DNA of 64,000 nucleotides from Saprospirales bacterium (GTDB lineage: Bacteria; Bacteroidota; Bacteroidia; Chitinophagales; Saprospiraceae), in assembly GCA_016719895.1 (NCBI GenBank), contig JADJYG010000004.1, forward strand, positions 310,001-374,000. Direction: 5' to 3'. A program made the position numbers and the translations under genes. Shown piece after piece: positions 1 through 9,057 of this stretch; position 1 is the stretch's first letter, and every line of letters begins with the position of its first letter. The notes below the pieces were generated by a model. That model had not been told where the DNA came from and ran no database searches. It saw only the letters and a program-made list of their open reading frames with translations.

Positions 1-135
1 TATTCGGCTAATTTGTACTACCTGGTGGAAGAATTCTGGGACAAAGAAGCCAATTCCATGGTACTCAAACAGGAAGACGATATCCTTCAGGGATGCCTGG
101 TAACCCATGGTGGTATCATCTGCCGCGACCTTTAA
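1..135 (+). CDS. pntA: NAD(P) transhydrogenase subunit alpha, soluble part (3' end only)
   Basis: The reading frame is open from the first base and ends at TAA 133-135, giving 44 residues of a C-terminus. The piece ends ILQGCLVTHGGIICRDL, which resembles the end of the NAD(H)-binding alpha-1 subunit of proton-translocating transhydrogenase; the part seen is too short for motifs. The identification rests mainly on context: the next two genes are the membrane alpha-2 and beta subunits, as in the split three-subunit form. The start lies outside the window. Confidence 0.8.
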   Translation, partial: YSANLYYLVEEFWDKEANSMVLKQEDDILQGCLVTHGGIICRDL

Positions 136-189
136 ATGCCGCGTTTAACCATTCGCCACATCAACCGCATTAATTACAATCAACGTGTT

Positions 190-477
190 ATGGAAGTATT
201 GATTTTTCTCCTGTTCATCCTTGTATTAGCCATTTTCCTGGGTTTCGAGATCATATCCAAGGTTCCTTCGCTCTTGCACACGCCGCTGATGTCCGGATCG
301 AATGCCATCTCGGGGATTACCGTAGTGGGCTCCATTTTAGCGGCCGGCCTTGGACAAGGCGAAGACTTGGCAGCAATGCTTGGCGGCGCCGCAGTTGGTT
401 TTGCCATGATTAATGTTGTCGGCGGTTATTTCGTGACCGACCGTATGCTTCACATGTTTAAGAAAAAAAGTAAATAA
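190..477 (+). CDS. pntAB: NAD(P) transhydrogenase subunit alpha, transmembrane part
   Basis: A 95-residue membrane protein with about three hydrophobic segments (roughly residues 1-20, 35-55 and 60-85). It is the small alpha-2 subunit that forms part of the proton channel of the transhydrogenase, which moves hydride from NADH to NADP+ using the proton gradient. The conserved middle reads SGSNAISGI, followed by a glycine-rich helix. The frame is open from ATG 136, but the ATG at 190 (MEVLIFLLF) starts right at the first helix and fits the family length. pntB begins two bases after its stop, so the three genes form one operon. Confidence 0.9.
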   Translation: MEVLIFLLFILVLAIFLGFEIISKVPSLLHTPLMSGSNAISGITVVGSILAAGLGQGEDLAAMLGGAAVGFAMINVVGGYFVTDRMLHMFKKKSK

Positions 478-479
478 GA

Positions 480-1868
480 ATGACCCTCGAATCGCTGCTT
501 AACCTGGTATATATCCTTTCCGCCATCACGTTTATCCTGGGGTTCAAGCTGATGAGCAATCCGGAGTCGGCCCGGCGCGGTAATATCGTGTCCGGTATTG
601 GTATGATCGCGGCCATCGTTGCCACCCTGATGTTCCCGGAAATTGTTCGCTATCAATTTATCGTAATTGGCATAATTGCCGGCGGCGCGGTCGGCCTGTT
701 ATTTGCCTACCGTACGCCTATGACCGGTATGCCCCAGATGGTCGGCTTACTCAATGGTTTTGGCGGCCTGGCCAGTTTGCTGGTGGCTTGGGCTGAATTT
801 ATTGCCCACCCGGAACAAACGATTTTTGGCGGCGGTATTCTGTGGTTGGCGACGCTCATCGGTGCTGTCACATTCTCCGGCTCTATCATTGCATGGGCCA
901 AATTGGAGGAACGCTTTATTTCCGGCAAACCGATCCTGTATGCCGGCCAAAAATACGTGACACTGCTGGTTATCGCCGGCATCGTAGGTTTGGGTGTATT
1001 GTTTGCCCTCGATGCCGGCGCATCAAATGCCGGTGGATTTCTCGTCATTGTCACAGCACTGGCGCTGATCCTTGGAATATTAGTCGTGATTCCGATCGGA
1101 GGCGCCGACATGCCGGTGGTGATCTGTCTGCTGAACAGCTATTCCGGTATGGCCGCTTGTGCATCCGGGTTTATCGTACAAAACAACCTGCTAATCGTGG
1201 CCGGCGCCTTGGTGGGCGCCAGCGGTATTATCCTGACGCTGATCATGTGCAAGGCAATGAACCGTTCCGTGGCCAACGTATTCCTGGGTGGCTTCGGTTC
1301 GGGTGCACAGGCCAGCACCATGGAAGTCGTCGGTGAAATCAAACCGGTGAAATCCGACGAGGCCTACCTGATGCTGGAAGCCGCTAACAGCGTGCTGATC
1401 GTTCCCGGATATGGATTGGCAGTATCACAGGCGCAGCATGCTGTGCGCGAACTCCTGGAAGCCCTGGAAAAAAACGGAACGGAAGTGCGGTTTGCCATCC
1501 ATCCCGTGGCCGGCCGGATGCCGGGGCATATGAACGTACTGTTGGCCGAAGCCAATATCTCGTATGATGCCATGGTGGAGATGGATGCCGTGAACCCGAC
1601 AATGGAAACGGTTGATGTTTGTATGATCATTGGCGCCAACGACGTGGTGAACCCTGCAGCCCTGGAAGACAAAGCCAGTCCGCTTTGGGGTATGCCTATC
1701 ATCGAGGCGCACCGGGCCCGTACCGTAATCGTCATGAAACGCTCGATGGGTAAAGGCTTCGCCGGCGTTGAAAACCCGCTGTTTTTCCGAAATAATACCC
1801 GAATGCTTTTTGGCGATGCCAAAGCCAGCTTGCAAGCGCTGGTGAATGAGTTTAAAACAGGGCATTAG
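480..1868 (+). CDS. pntB: NAD(P) transhydrogenase subunit beta
   Basis: A 462-residue protein of normal PntB length. Residues 1-280 hold about eight to nine membrane helices of the proton channel. The last 180 residues are the NADP(H)-binding domain III, with a GYGLAVSQAQHA nucleotide-binding loop followed by AIHPVAGRMPGHMNVLLAEA, and later GANDVVNPAA and KRSMGKGFAGVENPLF, all hallmarks of the family. The start follows the pntAB stop by two bases. The complex probably supplies NADPH from NADH. The gene ends with TAG. Confidence 0.97.
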   Translation: MTLESLLNLVYILSAITFILGFKLMSNPESARRGNIVSGIGMIAAIVATLMFPEIVRYQFIVIGIIAGGAVGLLFAYRTPMTGMPQMVGLLNGFGGLASLLVAWAEFIAHPEQTIFGGGILWLATLIGAVTFSGSIIAWAKLEERFISGKPILYAGQKYVTLLVIAGIVGLGVLFALDAGASNAGGFLVIVTALALILGILVVIPIGGADMPVVICLLNSYSGMAACASGFIVQNNLLIVAGALVGASGIILTLIMCKAMNRSVANVFLGGFGSGAQASTMEVVGEIKPVKSDEAYLMLEAANSVLIVPGYGLAVSQAQHAVRELLEALEKNGTEVRFAIHPVAGRMPGHMNVLLAEANISYDAMVEMDAVNPTMETVDVCMIIGANDVVNPAALEDKASPLWGMPIIEAHRARTVIVMKRSMGKGFAGVENPLFFRNNTRMLFGDAKASLQALVNEFKTGH

Positions 1869-1938
1869 CTTCGACTTTACCCCTTTGTGATCACAGCTAA
1901 AGTCGAACTAAGACGTACGAAGTACCTCATATTTTTCG

Positions 1939-2316
1939 TCAAATCTGTTCCCACAATTCAATTTTATTGCCTTCCGGATCCATGATCCAGGCAAATTTGC
2001 CAAACTCCTCCTCGAGGGGCTCCCCGATTACCGTCACCCCTTCGAGGCGCAACTGCTTTACCAGGGCATCGAGGTCGTCTACCCGGAAATTGATCATATA
2101 GGGTTGCTGGGAAGGCTCAAAATAGTCCGTCTGTTCTTTAAACATGCCCAATACCGAATAGGGCCTGCTACCCGCAGATTCCACAGCGTCCCAGAAAAAC
2201 TGGGCGCCCCAGGGCTCCATGGCTATACCCAAGTGCTTCTGATACCAGGCAAGTGTGCTGTCTCGATCGCGGCATTTGAAAAAAATGCCGCCAAGGCCGG
2301 TTACGCGTTTCAACAA
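1939..2316 (-). CDS. VOC (glyoxalase/bleomycin-resistance) superfamily protein
   Basis: A 125-residue single-domain protein with the paired beta-alpha-beta-beta-beta modules of the vicinal oxygen chelate fold. The start GLGGIFFKCRDRDSTLAWYQKHLG and the end WIMDPEGNKIELWE are typical; the final glutamate-containing strand usually supplies a metal ligand. Family members include glyoxalase I, dioxygenases and binding proteins, and nothing here decides which. It is a single gene, convergent with pntB and divergent from the DUF1599 gene. Confidence 0.85.
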   Translation of the reverse strand: MLKRVTGLGGIFFKCRDRDSTLAWYQKHLGIAMEPWGAQFFWDAVESAGSRPYSVLGMFKEQTDYFEPSQQPYMINFRVDDLDALVKQLRLEGVTVIGEPLEEEFGKFAWIMDPEGNKIELWEQI

Positions 2317-2351
2317 ATCAACAAATCAACACTATTTTTGCCGGGCTGGAT

Positions 2352-2906
2352 ATGAAAACTACAACCGATGAATTCCGAGAAGTGGTATCGCAATGCCGGC
2401 AGTTGTTTTTGAAAAAAACAAAAGACTACGGCACAGCCTGGCGAATTCTGCGCCCGGAAAGCATTACAGACCAATTATACATCAAAGCCTTGCGTATCCG
2501 GAGTATTGAAGAAAAGGGACAACAACAGGTGTCCGACAGCATTGAATCCGAATATGTGGGCTTGTTAAATTACAGTGTTTTGGCTTTGATCCAATTAAAC
2601 CTTCCACCGGAAGCGCCGTTGGAACTCCGCCCCGCGCAAGTCAGCGCCTTATATGACCACCAGATTGAAGAAAACATCCGCCTCCTGCAAGCCAAAAATC
2701 ACGACTACGACGAGGCATGGCGCCTTATGCGTATTAGCAGCATGACAGACCTGATCCTGCAAAAGCTCCTGCGCATTAAACAAATCGAGGATAATGCCGG
2801 AAAAACCCTGGTATCCGAAGGCCTCGAAGCCAATTACCGCGATATTATCAATTACGCCGCCTTTGCACTGATCCGCATGTCACCTGGACACCACACAACT
2901 ACCTAA
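2352..2906 (+). CDS. DUF1599 protein (two tandem nucleotide-modification-associated domains)
   Basis: A 184-residue protein made of two copies of one helical domain, about residues 1-85 and 100-180. Each copy carries the same signature: KTKDYGTAWRILRPESITDQL with later KALRIRSIEE in the first, and KNHDYDEAWRLMRISSMTDL with KLLRIKQIED in the second. This is the usual Bacteroidota form of DUF1599 (nucleotide modification associated domain 1); the biochemical role is not established. The DoxX gene starts four bases after its stop, an arrangement common in the phylum. TATTTTTG at 2333-2340 matches the phylum -7 box, though it lies only 11 bases before the ATG. Confidence 0.9.
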   Translation: MKTTTDEFREVVSQCRQLFLKKTKDYGTAWRILRPESITDQLYIKALRIRSIEEKGQQQVSDSIESEYVGLLNYSVLALIQLNLPPEAPLELRPAQVSALYDHQIEENIRLLQAKNHDYDEAWRLMRISSMTDLILQKLLRIKQIEDNAGKTLVSEGLEANYRDIINYAAFALIRMSPGHHTTT

Positions 2907-2910
2907 AATC

Positions 2911-4431
2911 ATGACTTCTTTACCTACCCTGCTCCTGTTCTTTGCTGTTGCTGGCCTCATACTGACCATACTGACCCGCATGGCCCAAAAGACGAAAAAC
3001 ACGTTCCTGAGTTTTTTACAACATTTTTGTGGTGTTTGGTTTTTCTTTTCCGGCGTCGTCAAAGCCATCGACCCCATCGGCACGGCATACAAAATGGAGG
3101 ACTATTTTGTGCAGTTTGAAGCGACTTTTGCGGGCTTGCAAAACGTATTTTCCAGCCTGGCGCCGGTCTTTCCGGCGCTCGCGACCTACAGCACCGGGTT
3201 TTCGACCGGAATGATCGTCCTGGAAATAGCCCTCGGTATCATGCTGATCCTCGGCTATACCCGGCGCACAACGGCCTGGCTGTTTACTATCATCGTCGTG
3301 TTTTTTACGATCCTTACCGGTTTTACCTACCTCACCGGGTTCGTGCCGACGGAGGCCAATTTTTTTGATTTTGCTAAATGGGGCCCTTATGTTAAAGCCC
3401 AGATGCGCGTGACCGACTGCGGTTGTTTCGGCGATTTTATCAAACTCGATCCCAGAGTTTCGTTTTTCAAAGACCTGGGGCTACTTGTGCCGGCCTTCAT
3501 TTTTCTGTTTCGAAGTAAAAACATGCACCAGTTGTTTACGCCCAAAACGCGCAATTGGGCAGTTGGCGCCACAGCCATTGCCGCGTTGTTGTTTTGTTAT
3601 CAAAATACCTGCCGAGACCTGCCGGTAGTGGACTTCCGGCCGTTCAAGGTGGGCGCCAATATCCGGGAACGCAAAGCGCTGGAAGAAGAGGCGCGCGGTA
3701 ATATCGAAATCATCGGCTGGGTCATGGAAAATACCAATACCGGCGAAGTAAAAAAAGTCATGATCCCGATGGAGCGCTATAAAGTGCTCGTAGCGCAATA
3801 TCCGAAAGATCAGGGCTGGAAGATCAAAGACCAGATCAAAACCGAGCCGTTTATTGAAAAAGACGGCAAACGGATCATCGTACCGGAAACTAAAATCAGC
3901 GAATTTGCCTTAGAAAGCGAAAGCGGCGATGTCACGGAAGAAATACTCAGCGAAGAAGGCTATAGCCTGATGATCACCGCCTATAAATTTTACGGAACCA
4001 CAGGCACCGAAACCGTGATTGTGCAGGATACTACATGGGCCAATGACACGCTTCGCGTGAGCGCAGATTCCATACAGGTTACGGCGCGGGTAGCGGGTAT
4101 TTCCCCCCGTAAAGTGGAACAGCCGGTTTATCATCCGGAGGCGGCATACAGCGACCTGTTCCGCAACCAGCTCAATCCGCTGGCCCAAGCCGCTGCCCAA
4201 GCCGGTTGGAAGGTGTTTGCAGTGAATACATTTCAGGATAATGAAGTCGCAGCGTTGTTCCGCAAGAGTGTTGACGCCCAATACCCGTTTTACCACGCCG
4301 ACGACAAACTGCTGAAAACCATTATCCGCTCCAACCCCGGCGTGACGGTTCTGAAAAATGGAACTGTCCTGGCGCATTATCACTGGCGCCATTTGCCGAA
4401 TGCTGCGCGCCTGCTGGAAAAGTTTAAATGA
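2911..4431 (+). CDS. BT_3928-type DoxX-family membrane protein with C-terminal domain
   Basis: A 506-residue protein. Residues 1-205 contain about six membrane helices of the DoxX/MauE type and a DCGCFGDF cysteine motif near residue 170, which recalls proteins handling thiol redox. Residues 230-370 are a soluble stretch of unknown function. Residues 410-506 resemble a thioredoxin fold (WKVFAVNT strand, later NPGVTVLKNGTVL), but no CxxC is present. Family members lie next to DUF1599 genes and often before triosephosphate isomerase in Bacteroidota; tpiA is absent here. The function is unknown. Confidence 0.85.
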   Translation: MTSLPTLLLFFAVAGLILTILTRMAQKTKNTFLSFLQHFCGVWFFFSGVVKAIDPIGTAYKMEDYFVQFEATFAGLQNVFSSLAPVFPALATYSTGFSTGMIVLEIALGIMLILGYTRRTTAWLFTIIVVFFTILTGFTYLTGFVPTEANFFDFAKWGPYVKAQMRVTDCGCFGDFIKLDPRVSFFKDLGLLVPAFIFLFRSKNMHQLFTPKTRNWAVGATAIAALLFCYQNTCRDLPVVDFRPFKVGANIRERKALEEEARGNIEIIGWVMENTNTGEVKKVMIPMERYKVLVAQYPKDQGWKIKDQIKTEPFIEKDGKRIIVPETKISEFALESESGDVTEEILSEEGYSLMITAYKFYGTTGTETVIVQDTTWANDTLRVSADSIQVTARVAGISPRKVEQPVYHPEAAYSDLFRNQLNPLAQAAAQAGWKVFAVNTFQDNEVAALFRKSVDAQYPFYHADDKLLKTIIRSNPGVTVLKNGTVLAHYHWRHLPNAARLLEKFK

Positions 4432-4473
4432 ACGAGGATTTTTTTATTCCGTAAAGCGAAAAGACAGGATCAA

Positions 4474-4564
4474 CAGGATTGCTCAGGATGAACAGGATTT
4501 CAGTTGCACTTGTGAAAAAATTGGGTCCAAACACCCAAAATCCTGTCCATCCTGAGTAATCCTG
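4474..4564. repeat. Intergenic inverted repeat, 27-bp arms
   Basis: Arms at 4474-4500 and 4538-4564 match at 25 of 27 positions when one is reverse-complemented. Each arm is built from the short unit CAGGAT(T) repeated three times. The 37-base spacer holds a second small hairpin (TTGGGT 4521-4526, ACCCAA about 4533-4538). It sits between the convergent DoxX and LytTR genes, so it may act as a bidirectional terminator or belong to a dispersed intergenic repeat family. Confidence 0.8.
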
Positions 4565-4583
4565 GAAATCCGGTTCATTCGGC

Positions 4584-5306
4584 CTAAAGCCGGTTTTTCT
4601 CGATCAGTACGAGCAATTCGTCGCGGTAGTTTTTACCTATGGGCAGCAGCTTGGGTTTGTCTTTTTCAAGCACTTCCACCATATTGCCTTCAATGGCTGT
4701 GATCTTGTCCATGGCGACGATATAGGAGCGATGAATACGTTTGAAACGCCCGAAAGGCAATTTGTCTTCCAGGCTCTTCATCGTTTGCAAGGTGATTACC
4801 CGGCCCTGGTGAAGCCGGATAATGACATAATCTTTGAGGCCTTCGATGTATATGATATCTTCGAAATTAACCTTTACCAATTTTTTATCTGCCTTGACAA
4901 AAAAGAAGTCCATGCCGTCGCTGGCGGCGGTGTTGTTTTCCCGTTGCAGAAGTTCCGCTTGTTCGAGCGCCTTGTTCACGGCTTTCATAAAACGCTCCAG
5001 AGAGATCGGCTTCAGCATGTAATCCAAGGCATTGAGGTCGAAACCCTGAATGGCATAATTTGGATAAGCCGTCGTGAATACGATCATCGGTGGCTTGGTA
5101 AGTGTTTTGACAAAGTCAATGCCGGTCAGTTGCGGCATTTGAATGTCCAGAAACATCAAATCGATTTGATGATTTTTCAAGGCATCATTTGCCTCCAGGG
5201 CATTGGTACATCGCTGGATCAAACGAAGGTCTGGCATTTGGCTGATATACGTCTCCAACACATCCAGCGCGAGGGGTTCGTCATCAACGATCAGTACGTT
5301 AAGCAT
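4584..5306 (-). CDS. LytTR-family response regulator
   Basis: A 240-residue regulator. Residues 1-120 are a receiver domain with acidic D8-D9, phosphoacceptor D54 in FLDIQMP, a threonine in VFTTAYPNYA and a lysine in MLKPIS. Residues 135-235 are a LytTR DNA-binding domain (KVNFEDIIYIEGLKDYV, then FKRIHRSYIV). The sensor kinase gene lies upstream on the same strand with 146 bases between, so the two form a LytS/LytTR two-component pair. The regulated genes are not evident. Confidence 0.95.
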   Translation of the reverse strand: MLNVLIVDDEPLALDVLETYISQMPDLRLIQRCTNALEANDALKNHQIDLMFLDIQMPQLTGIDFVKTLTKPPMIVFTTAYPNYAIQGFDLNALDYMLKPISLERFMKAVNKALEQAELLQRENNTAASDGMDFFFVKADKKLVKVNFEDIIYIEGLKDYVIIRLHQGRVITLQTMKSLEDKLPFGRFKRIHRSYIVAMDKITAIEGNMVEVLEKDKPKLLPIGKNYRDELLVLIEKNRL

Positions 5307-5452
5307 AAGGTAGTTTGTTAGGTGGTCCTAGTCTTTTCAAATCGTTGGCCTAAGGTAGTCGCTCTGCCATGAATCCCAAAATTTTCCTGGAATTGTTTGC
5401 CGGTTCGGCATGCAATACCGCCATAAAACCTGCGCCCTTTTAAATGCCGCTT

Positions 5453-6502
5453 CTAATTCATCTGGAGCAGCAGCGTTACCGCATACCGGTGCGGCCGGTC
5501 GTCTACCTCCAGGGTGTGTTTTTCCGGATACAGGATTTTCAGCCGTTGCCGCACGTTGGCCAGCCCGATACCGCCGCTGCGCGGATGCTCTTGCCGGGGC
5601 AGTCCTTCCGCCTTGCTGTTTTCAATATAAAACTCCAAATCGTCCCCCTGGACCTTCAGGTGCATTCGCACGAAACCGCCGCCGTGCATATGGTGGTTAA
5701 GACCGTGTTTGAAACTGTTCTCTAAAAAAGGTACAAAAAGCAGGGGGGCTATCAGTTGCTCGCTGACCTGCCCCTCCACGGTAAAGCGAATGTCGGCAAC
5801 GCCGGGCTGACGCAAACGCTCCAGATCGAGGTAATTGTGGATATACTGAATTTCTTTGGAAAGCAGCACGCGTTTTTCATTGCACTCGTATAGCATATAA
5901 CGCATGATTTCCGACAGTTTCAAGACAATCTCTGGCGCTTTATCGCTTTTTTTTAACGTGAGCGCGTACAAATTATTCAGGGTGTTGAACAGAAAGTGCG
6001 GATTGATCTGACTTTTTAAAAAGCGCAGTTCCGATTGAATCGTTTGGGTTTGCAAGGTTTGTTTCTCGCGTTGGTACCGCCACCAATCGGTGACCACCCG
6101 CAGAATGGTCGACGCCATGGTCACCAAAAAACTGCTTAAAAATATCGAACCCTGAATCTGGACCAGATTTTCCTGCAACCACGGTTTTCCGGAAAACTTC
6201 AGGTACAAAACCAGAATTTTAATCGGGGTCACCATGGCACAGGAAGCCAGCACCAAGCCCAGATAGAGCAATACATTGCGCGCCAGATAATTCGGGATCA
6301 GGTAAAAAAGGTTGAAATAGACCAAAACCGCAAAAAAAAACAGGCTGATAATTTCGTTGCTCAACACGAAAGGCAGCGACTGCCCTTCGGTATATCCAAA
6401 AAACACCATGATCCCGAACAGCGTGAGCCAGAACAAGGCATGATATACCGGACGCAAGGTCAGCAGGTTGTACAACCGGTCGATGAATCGTTGCGCTTTC
6501 AT
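5453..6502 (-). CDS. LytS/YehU-type sensor histidine kinase
   Basis: A 349-residue membrane kinase. About four membrane helices lie within residues 15-135, followed by a short coiled linker. The His_kinase domain has H169 in SQINPHFLFNTLNNLYAL. The ATPase domain shows an N box (FLENSFKHGL) and a G box (GGIGLANVRQRL). It has no recognisable extracytoplasmic sensor domain, so the signal may be sensed in the membrane. It is the upstream partner of the LytTR regulator at 4584. Confidence 0.95.
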   Translation of the reverse strand: MKAQRFIDRLYNLLTLRPVYHALFWLTLFGIMVFFGYTEGQSLPFVLSNEIISLFFFAVLVYFNLFYLIPNYLARNVLLYLGLVLASCAMVTPIKILVLYLKFSGKPWLQENLVQIQGSIFLSSFLVTMASTILRVVTDWWRYQREKQTLQTQTIQSELRFLKSQINPHFLFNTLNNLYALTLKKSDKAPEIVLKLSEIMRYMLYECNEKRVLLSKEIQYIHNYLDLERLRQPGVADIRFTVEGQVSEQLIAPLLFVPFLENSFKHGLNHHMHGGGFVRMHLKVQGDDLEFYIENSKAEGLPRQEHPRSGGIGLANVRQRLKILYPEKHTLEVDDRPHRYAVTLLLQMN

Positions 6503-6590
6503 ACAATGAAAACAAATTATCGCGCGCTAAGAAACGTATTGCCCGTCCAGCAACGGTAAATTTTAGATAAAACCGGAACTCCAAAGGATC

Positions 6591-6613
6591 AAATTTGGGA
6601 AATGTCCCAATTT
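6591..6613. promoter_or_regulatory. Short palindrome upstream of the LytS-type kinase
   Basis: AAATTTGGGA (6591-6600), a four-base spacer and TCCCAATTT (6605-6613) form an imperfect palindrome, about 90 bases upstream of the kinase start and 150 bases upstream of folE on the other strand. It could be an operator in this 263-base divergent region. No promoter with both boxes could be assigned. This is seen in sequence only and the role is a guess. Confidence 0.25.
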
Positions 6614-6765
6614 ATACCAAAGGGCCGCAACCAACTCCTGTAAACCTTGTTTTCCAGATCGGCCAACGCCTGGAAGCTTCTTACACGATCGTTCCCGCCG
6701 TTTGCTGGCCATAAACACTGGAAAACCTAAACCATTTATACCGAATATAACGGCGCGTATATCAA

Positions 6766-7362
6766 ATGGCTAAAAATAAAAAAGAGGCAGGCGCTTCCGA
6801 AGCGATCTCCCAACTCAGTAATAACTTCCGGTCCATTCTTACCCAGATCGGCGAGGTTGCCGCCCGGGAAGGCTTGGTCAAAACTCCCGAGCGAGCAGCC
6901 AAAGCCATGCAATTTCTGACGCAGGGCTACCGGCAGGATCCCGCGGCCATTCTGCGTTCGGCCATGTTCCGGGAAGACTACAGTGAAATGGTCCTGGTCA
7001 AAGACATCGAAGTCTTTTCCCTTTGCGAACACCACATGCTCCCCTTTTTTGGTAAGGCGCATGTGGCGTATATTCCCAACGGCTATATCGTCGGCTTGAG
7101 TAAAATCCCCCGGGTGGTCGACGTTTTTGCCCGCCGCTTACAGGTACAGGAACGGTTGACGCTCGATATCCGGGATGTTATTCAGGATACGCTCCACCCG
7201 CAAGGTGTGGCCGTCGTCATCGAAGCGCAACACATGTGCATGATGATGCGCGGCGTTCAAAAACAAAACAGCATCACCACGACTTCTGCATTTACCGGCC
7301 AATTCAGCAATGCAGAAACGCGCAGTGAGTTTTTGCGCCTGATCAGTTCCAAATTACATTAA
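6766..7362 (+). CDS. folE: GTP cyclohydrolase I
   Basis: A 198-residue type I enzyme of normal length. It converts GTP to 7,8-dihydroneopterin triphosphate, the first step of folate and other pterin synthesis. The zinc ligands are present: C87 with the adjacent histidines in SLCEHHMLPF, and C158 in HMCMMMRG. The substrate-binding segment YIPNGYIVGLSKIPRVV and the terminal SAFTGQF are also seen. The start fits the family, with a short variable N-terminus before SQLSNNFR. The glycosyltransferase gene begins 28 bases downstream. Confidence 0.98.
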   Translation: MAKNKKEAGASEAISQLSNNFRSILTQIGEVAAREGLVKTPERAAKAMQFLTQGYRQDPAAILRSAMFREDYSEMVLVKDIEVFSLCEHHMLPFFGKAHVAYIPNGYIVGLSKIPRVVDVFARRLQVQERLTLDIRDVIQDTLHPQGVAVVIEAQHMCMMMRGVQKQNSITTTSAFTGQFSNAETRSEFLRLISSKLH

Positions 7363-7390
7363 ACCACCGACCTTTGGGGCAAAATGCCCG

Positions 7391-8800
7391 TTGCGCTCGT
7401 ACGTTCCATTTCTGTTGCTGACCTGTTGTGCCGCTGCATGGGTGTTTACCGTGCAAAAGGATCCTTTTTTCTGGGACGCCGTCCAACTGGGTAGCAAACA
7501 TGCGCATCATTTTTATCAAAATAGCCTGCAGTGGACGCCCCTGCCCGCCGATATCGACAGCGGGCATCCACCGGTTTTCGGCTATTATCTTGCGCTCGCC
7601 TGGGCGCTCTTCGGTAAAACACTGCCGGTCAGCCACTGGGCGATGTTGCCTTTCGTAGCCGGCTTTGCCGCGCTGGCCTTTCAACTCGGCAAGCGGCTGA
7701 CCAACCCGGCTCAGGCCTGGTGGCTGGTGGCAATGGTTTGCCTGGATCCGGTATGGGCCGGCCAGAGTGCCCTGGTCGGCCCGGATATCACGCTGGCCTG
7801 CTTCTTTTTGCTGGCACTCGAAGGATTAACCGGAGGCCGCGGCTCCCTGACTGCCCTTGGCGTGTTCGGACTCTGTGCCGTCAGTATGCGTGGCATGATG
7901 ACCGCCGGCGCCCTGCTGGTTTGGCAGTTTTTTATCCTGCTGCCCGGCAACCACCCCGGACGGCGCCTTGTTGCCACCGGACTGCTTTTCCTGCCGGGCC
8001 TGGCCTTCGCCTTCTGGTTTCTCGCGTGGCATTACCGCCATACCGGCTGGATAGGCTTTCATGCCAACTCACCATGGGCTCCTTCTTTCGAGCCGGCGCG
8101 TAGCCCGGATTTTATAAAAAACATCCTGGTGACCGGCTGGCGTTGGCTGGACTTTGGCCGGATAGTGGAATGGGGAGTGCTTTTTTTGCTGCTGGCGCAA
8201 AACCGGTTTAAATTACCAGACCATAATAACCACCAATGGCGGCAGATCGCTTGGCTGGTAGTATTCCTAATGATTTTTCTGACGCCTTCCGCCCTCCTTT
8301 ATCGCAACCTGTCGGCACACCGTTACTTTCTTCCAGGATTCGTAGCCTTGCATATCCTGGTATTTCTTTGGCTGTCGACCGGTCAAACTGCCCGCAACTT
8401 AAAAACCGGACTGCTGGTAATAACAGCACTGGGATTGGCAACCGGTAATCGCTGGATTTACCCCCAGGGAATATCTATGGGCTGGGATGCCACCCTGGCC
8501 CACCGGCCGTATCACCGCCTGCGCGCCGATATGATCGCATTCATCGACCGGGAAAAAATAGACTGGGACAGCATCGGCACGGCATTCCCCAATATAAATA
8601 CCGGAGAAATACTCCTGCTGAACGGCGATCAGCGAAAAATGACAGAAAAAAACGCCGGACAAAACAGGTATATACTGGCTTCCAATATTTTTAACGATTT
8701 TACCACGGCGGAGTATGCCCTGCTGGAACGACAATGGATTCTGCTCCGGCGCCAGGAACAATCGGGCGTTTGGATGGCGCTCTACCAACGGAAAAACTGA
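7391..8800 (+). CDS. GT39/ArnT-like membrane glycosyltransferase
   Basis: A 469-residue protein with about ten to eleven membrane helices. The N-terminus follows the PMT/ArnT pattern: an early acidic motif after helix 1 (KDPFFWDAVQ) and DIDSGHPPVFGYYLA, which resembles the H-P-P-loop region of polyprenyl-phosphate-sugar transferases. Such enzymes transfer a sugar from a lipid carrier on the outer face of the inner membrane. The start used is TTG 7391, since no ATG lies in this frame before the first helix. The donor and acceptor cannot be told from the sequence. Confidence 0.75.
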   Translation: MRSYVPFLLLTCCAAAWVFTVQKDPFFWDAVQLGSKHAHHFYQNSLQWTPLPADIDSGHPPVFGYYLALAWALFGKTLPVSHWAMLPFVAGFAALAFQLGKRLTNPAQAWWLVAMVCLDPVWAGQSALVGPDITLACFFLLALEGLTGGRGSLTALGVFGLCAVSMRGMMTAGALLVWQFFILLPGNHPGRRLVATGLLFLPGLAFAFWFLAWHYRHTGWIGFHANSPWAPSFEPARSPDFIKNILVTGWRWLDFGRIVEWGVLFLLLAQNRFKLPDHNNHQWRQIAWLVVFLMIFLTPSALLYRNLSAHRYFLPGFVALHILVFLWLSTGQTARNLKTGLLVITALGLATGNRWIYPQGISMGWDATLAHRPYHRLRADMIAFIDREKIDWDSIGTAFPNINTGEILLLNGDQRKMTEKNAGQNRYILASNIFNDFTTAEYALLERQWILLRRQEQSGVWMALYQRKN

Positions 8801-9057
8801 CATTTAACAAAACTTTATTGTTCTGAAAACAGGCATTTTAGCCCTTTCAGGTATTTATATCACCTGTTTTTAAAATAGTTAATACTGCCATAATCCCTTA
8901 AATACAACTATTTATTTTGAAAAATCAGCAAAAGCAACTTGAAATGTTCTGTAATTGCAAAAGGAAAGAGCCGTATCTTTTTTTTACTGCCCGGAAAAAA
9001 TCTAAATTGCCGCGGCATCGTTCAATCGTTTTTTCAACCTACTGCCCATACTTTAAC

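Noticed and set aside
8917..9057. Longer N-terminus of the coiled-coil protein from TTG 8917
   Set aside because: It would put about 47 charged and cysteine-rich residues before a clear signal peptide; ATG 9058 fits better.
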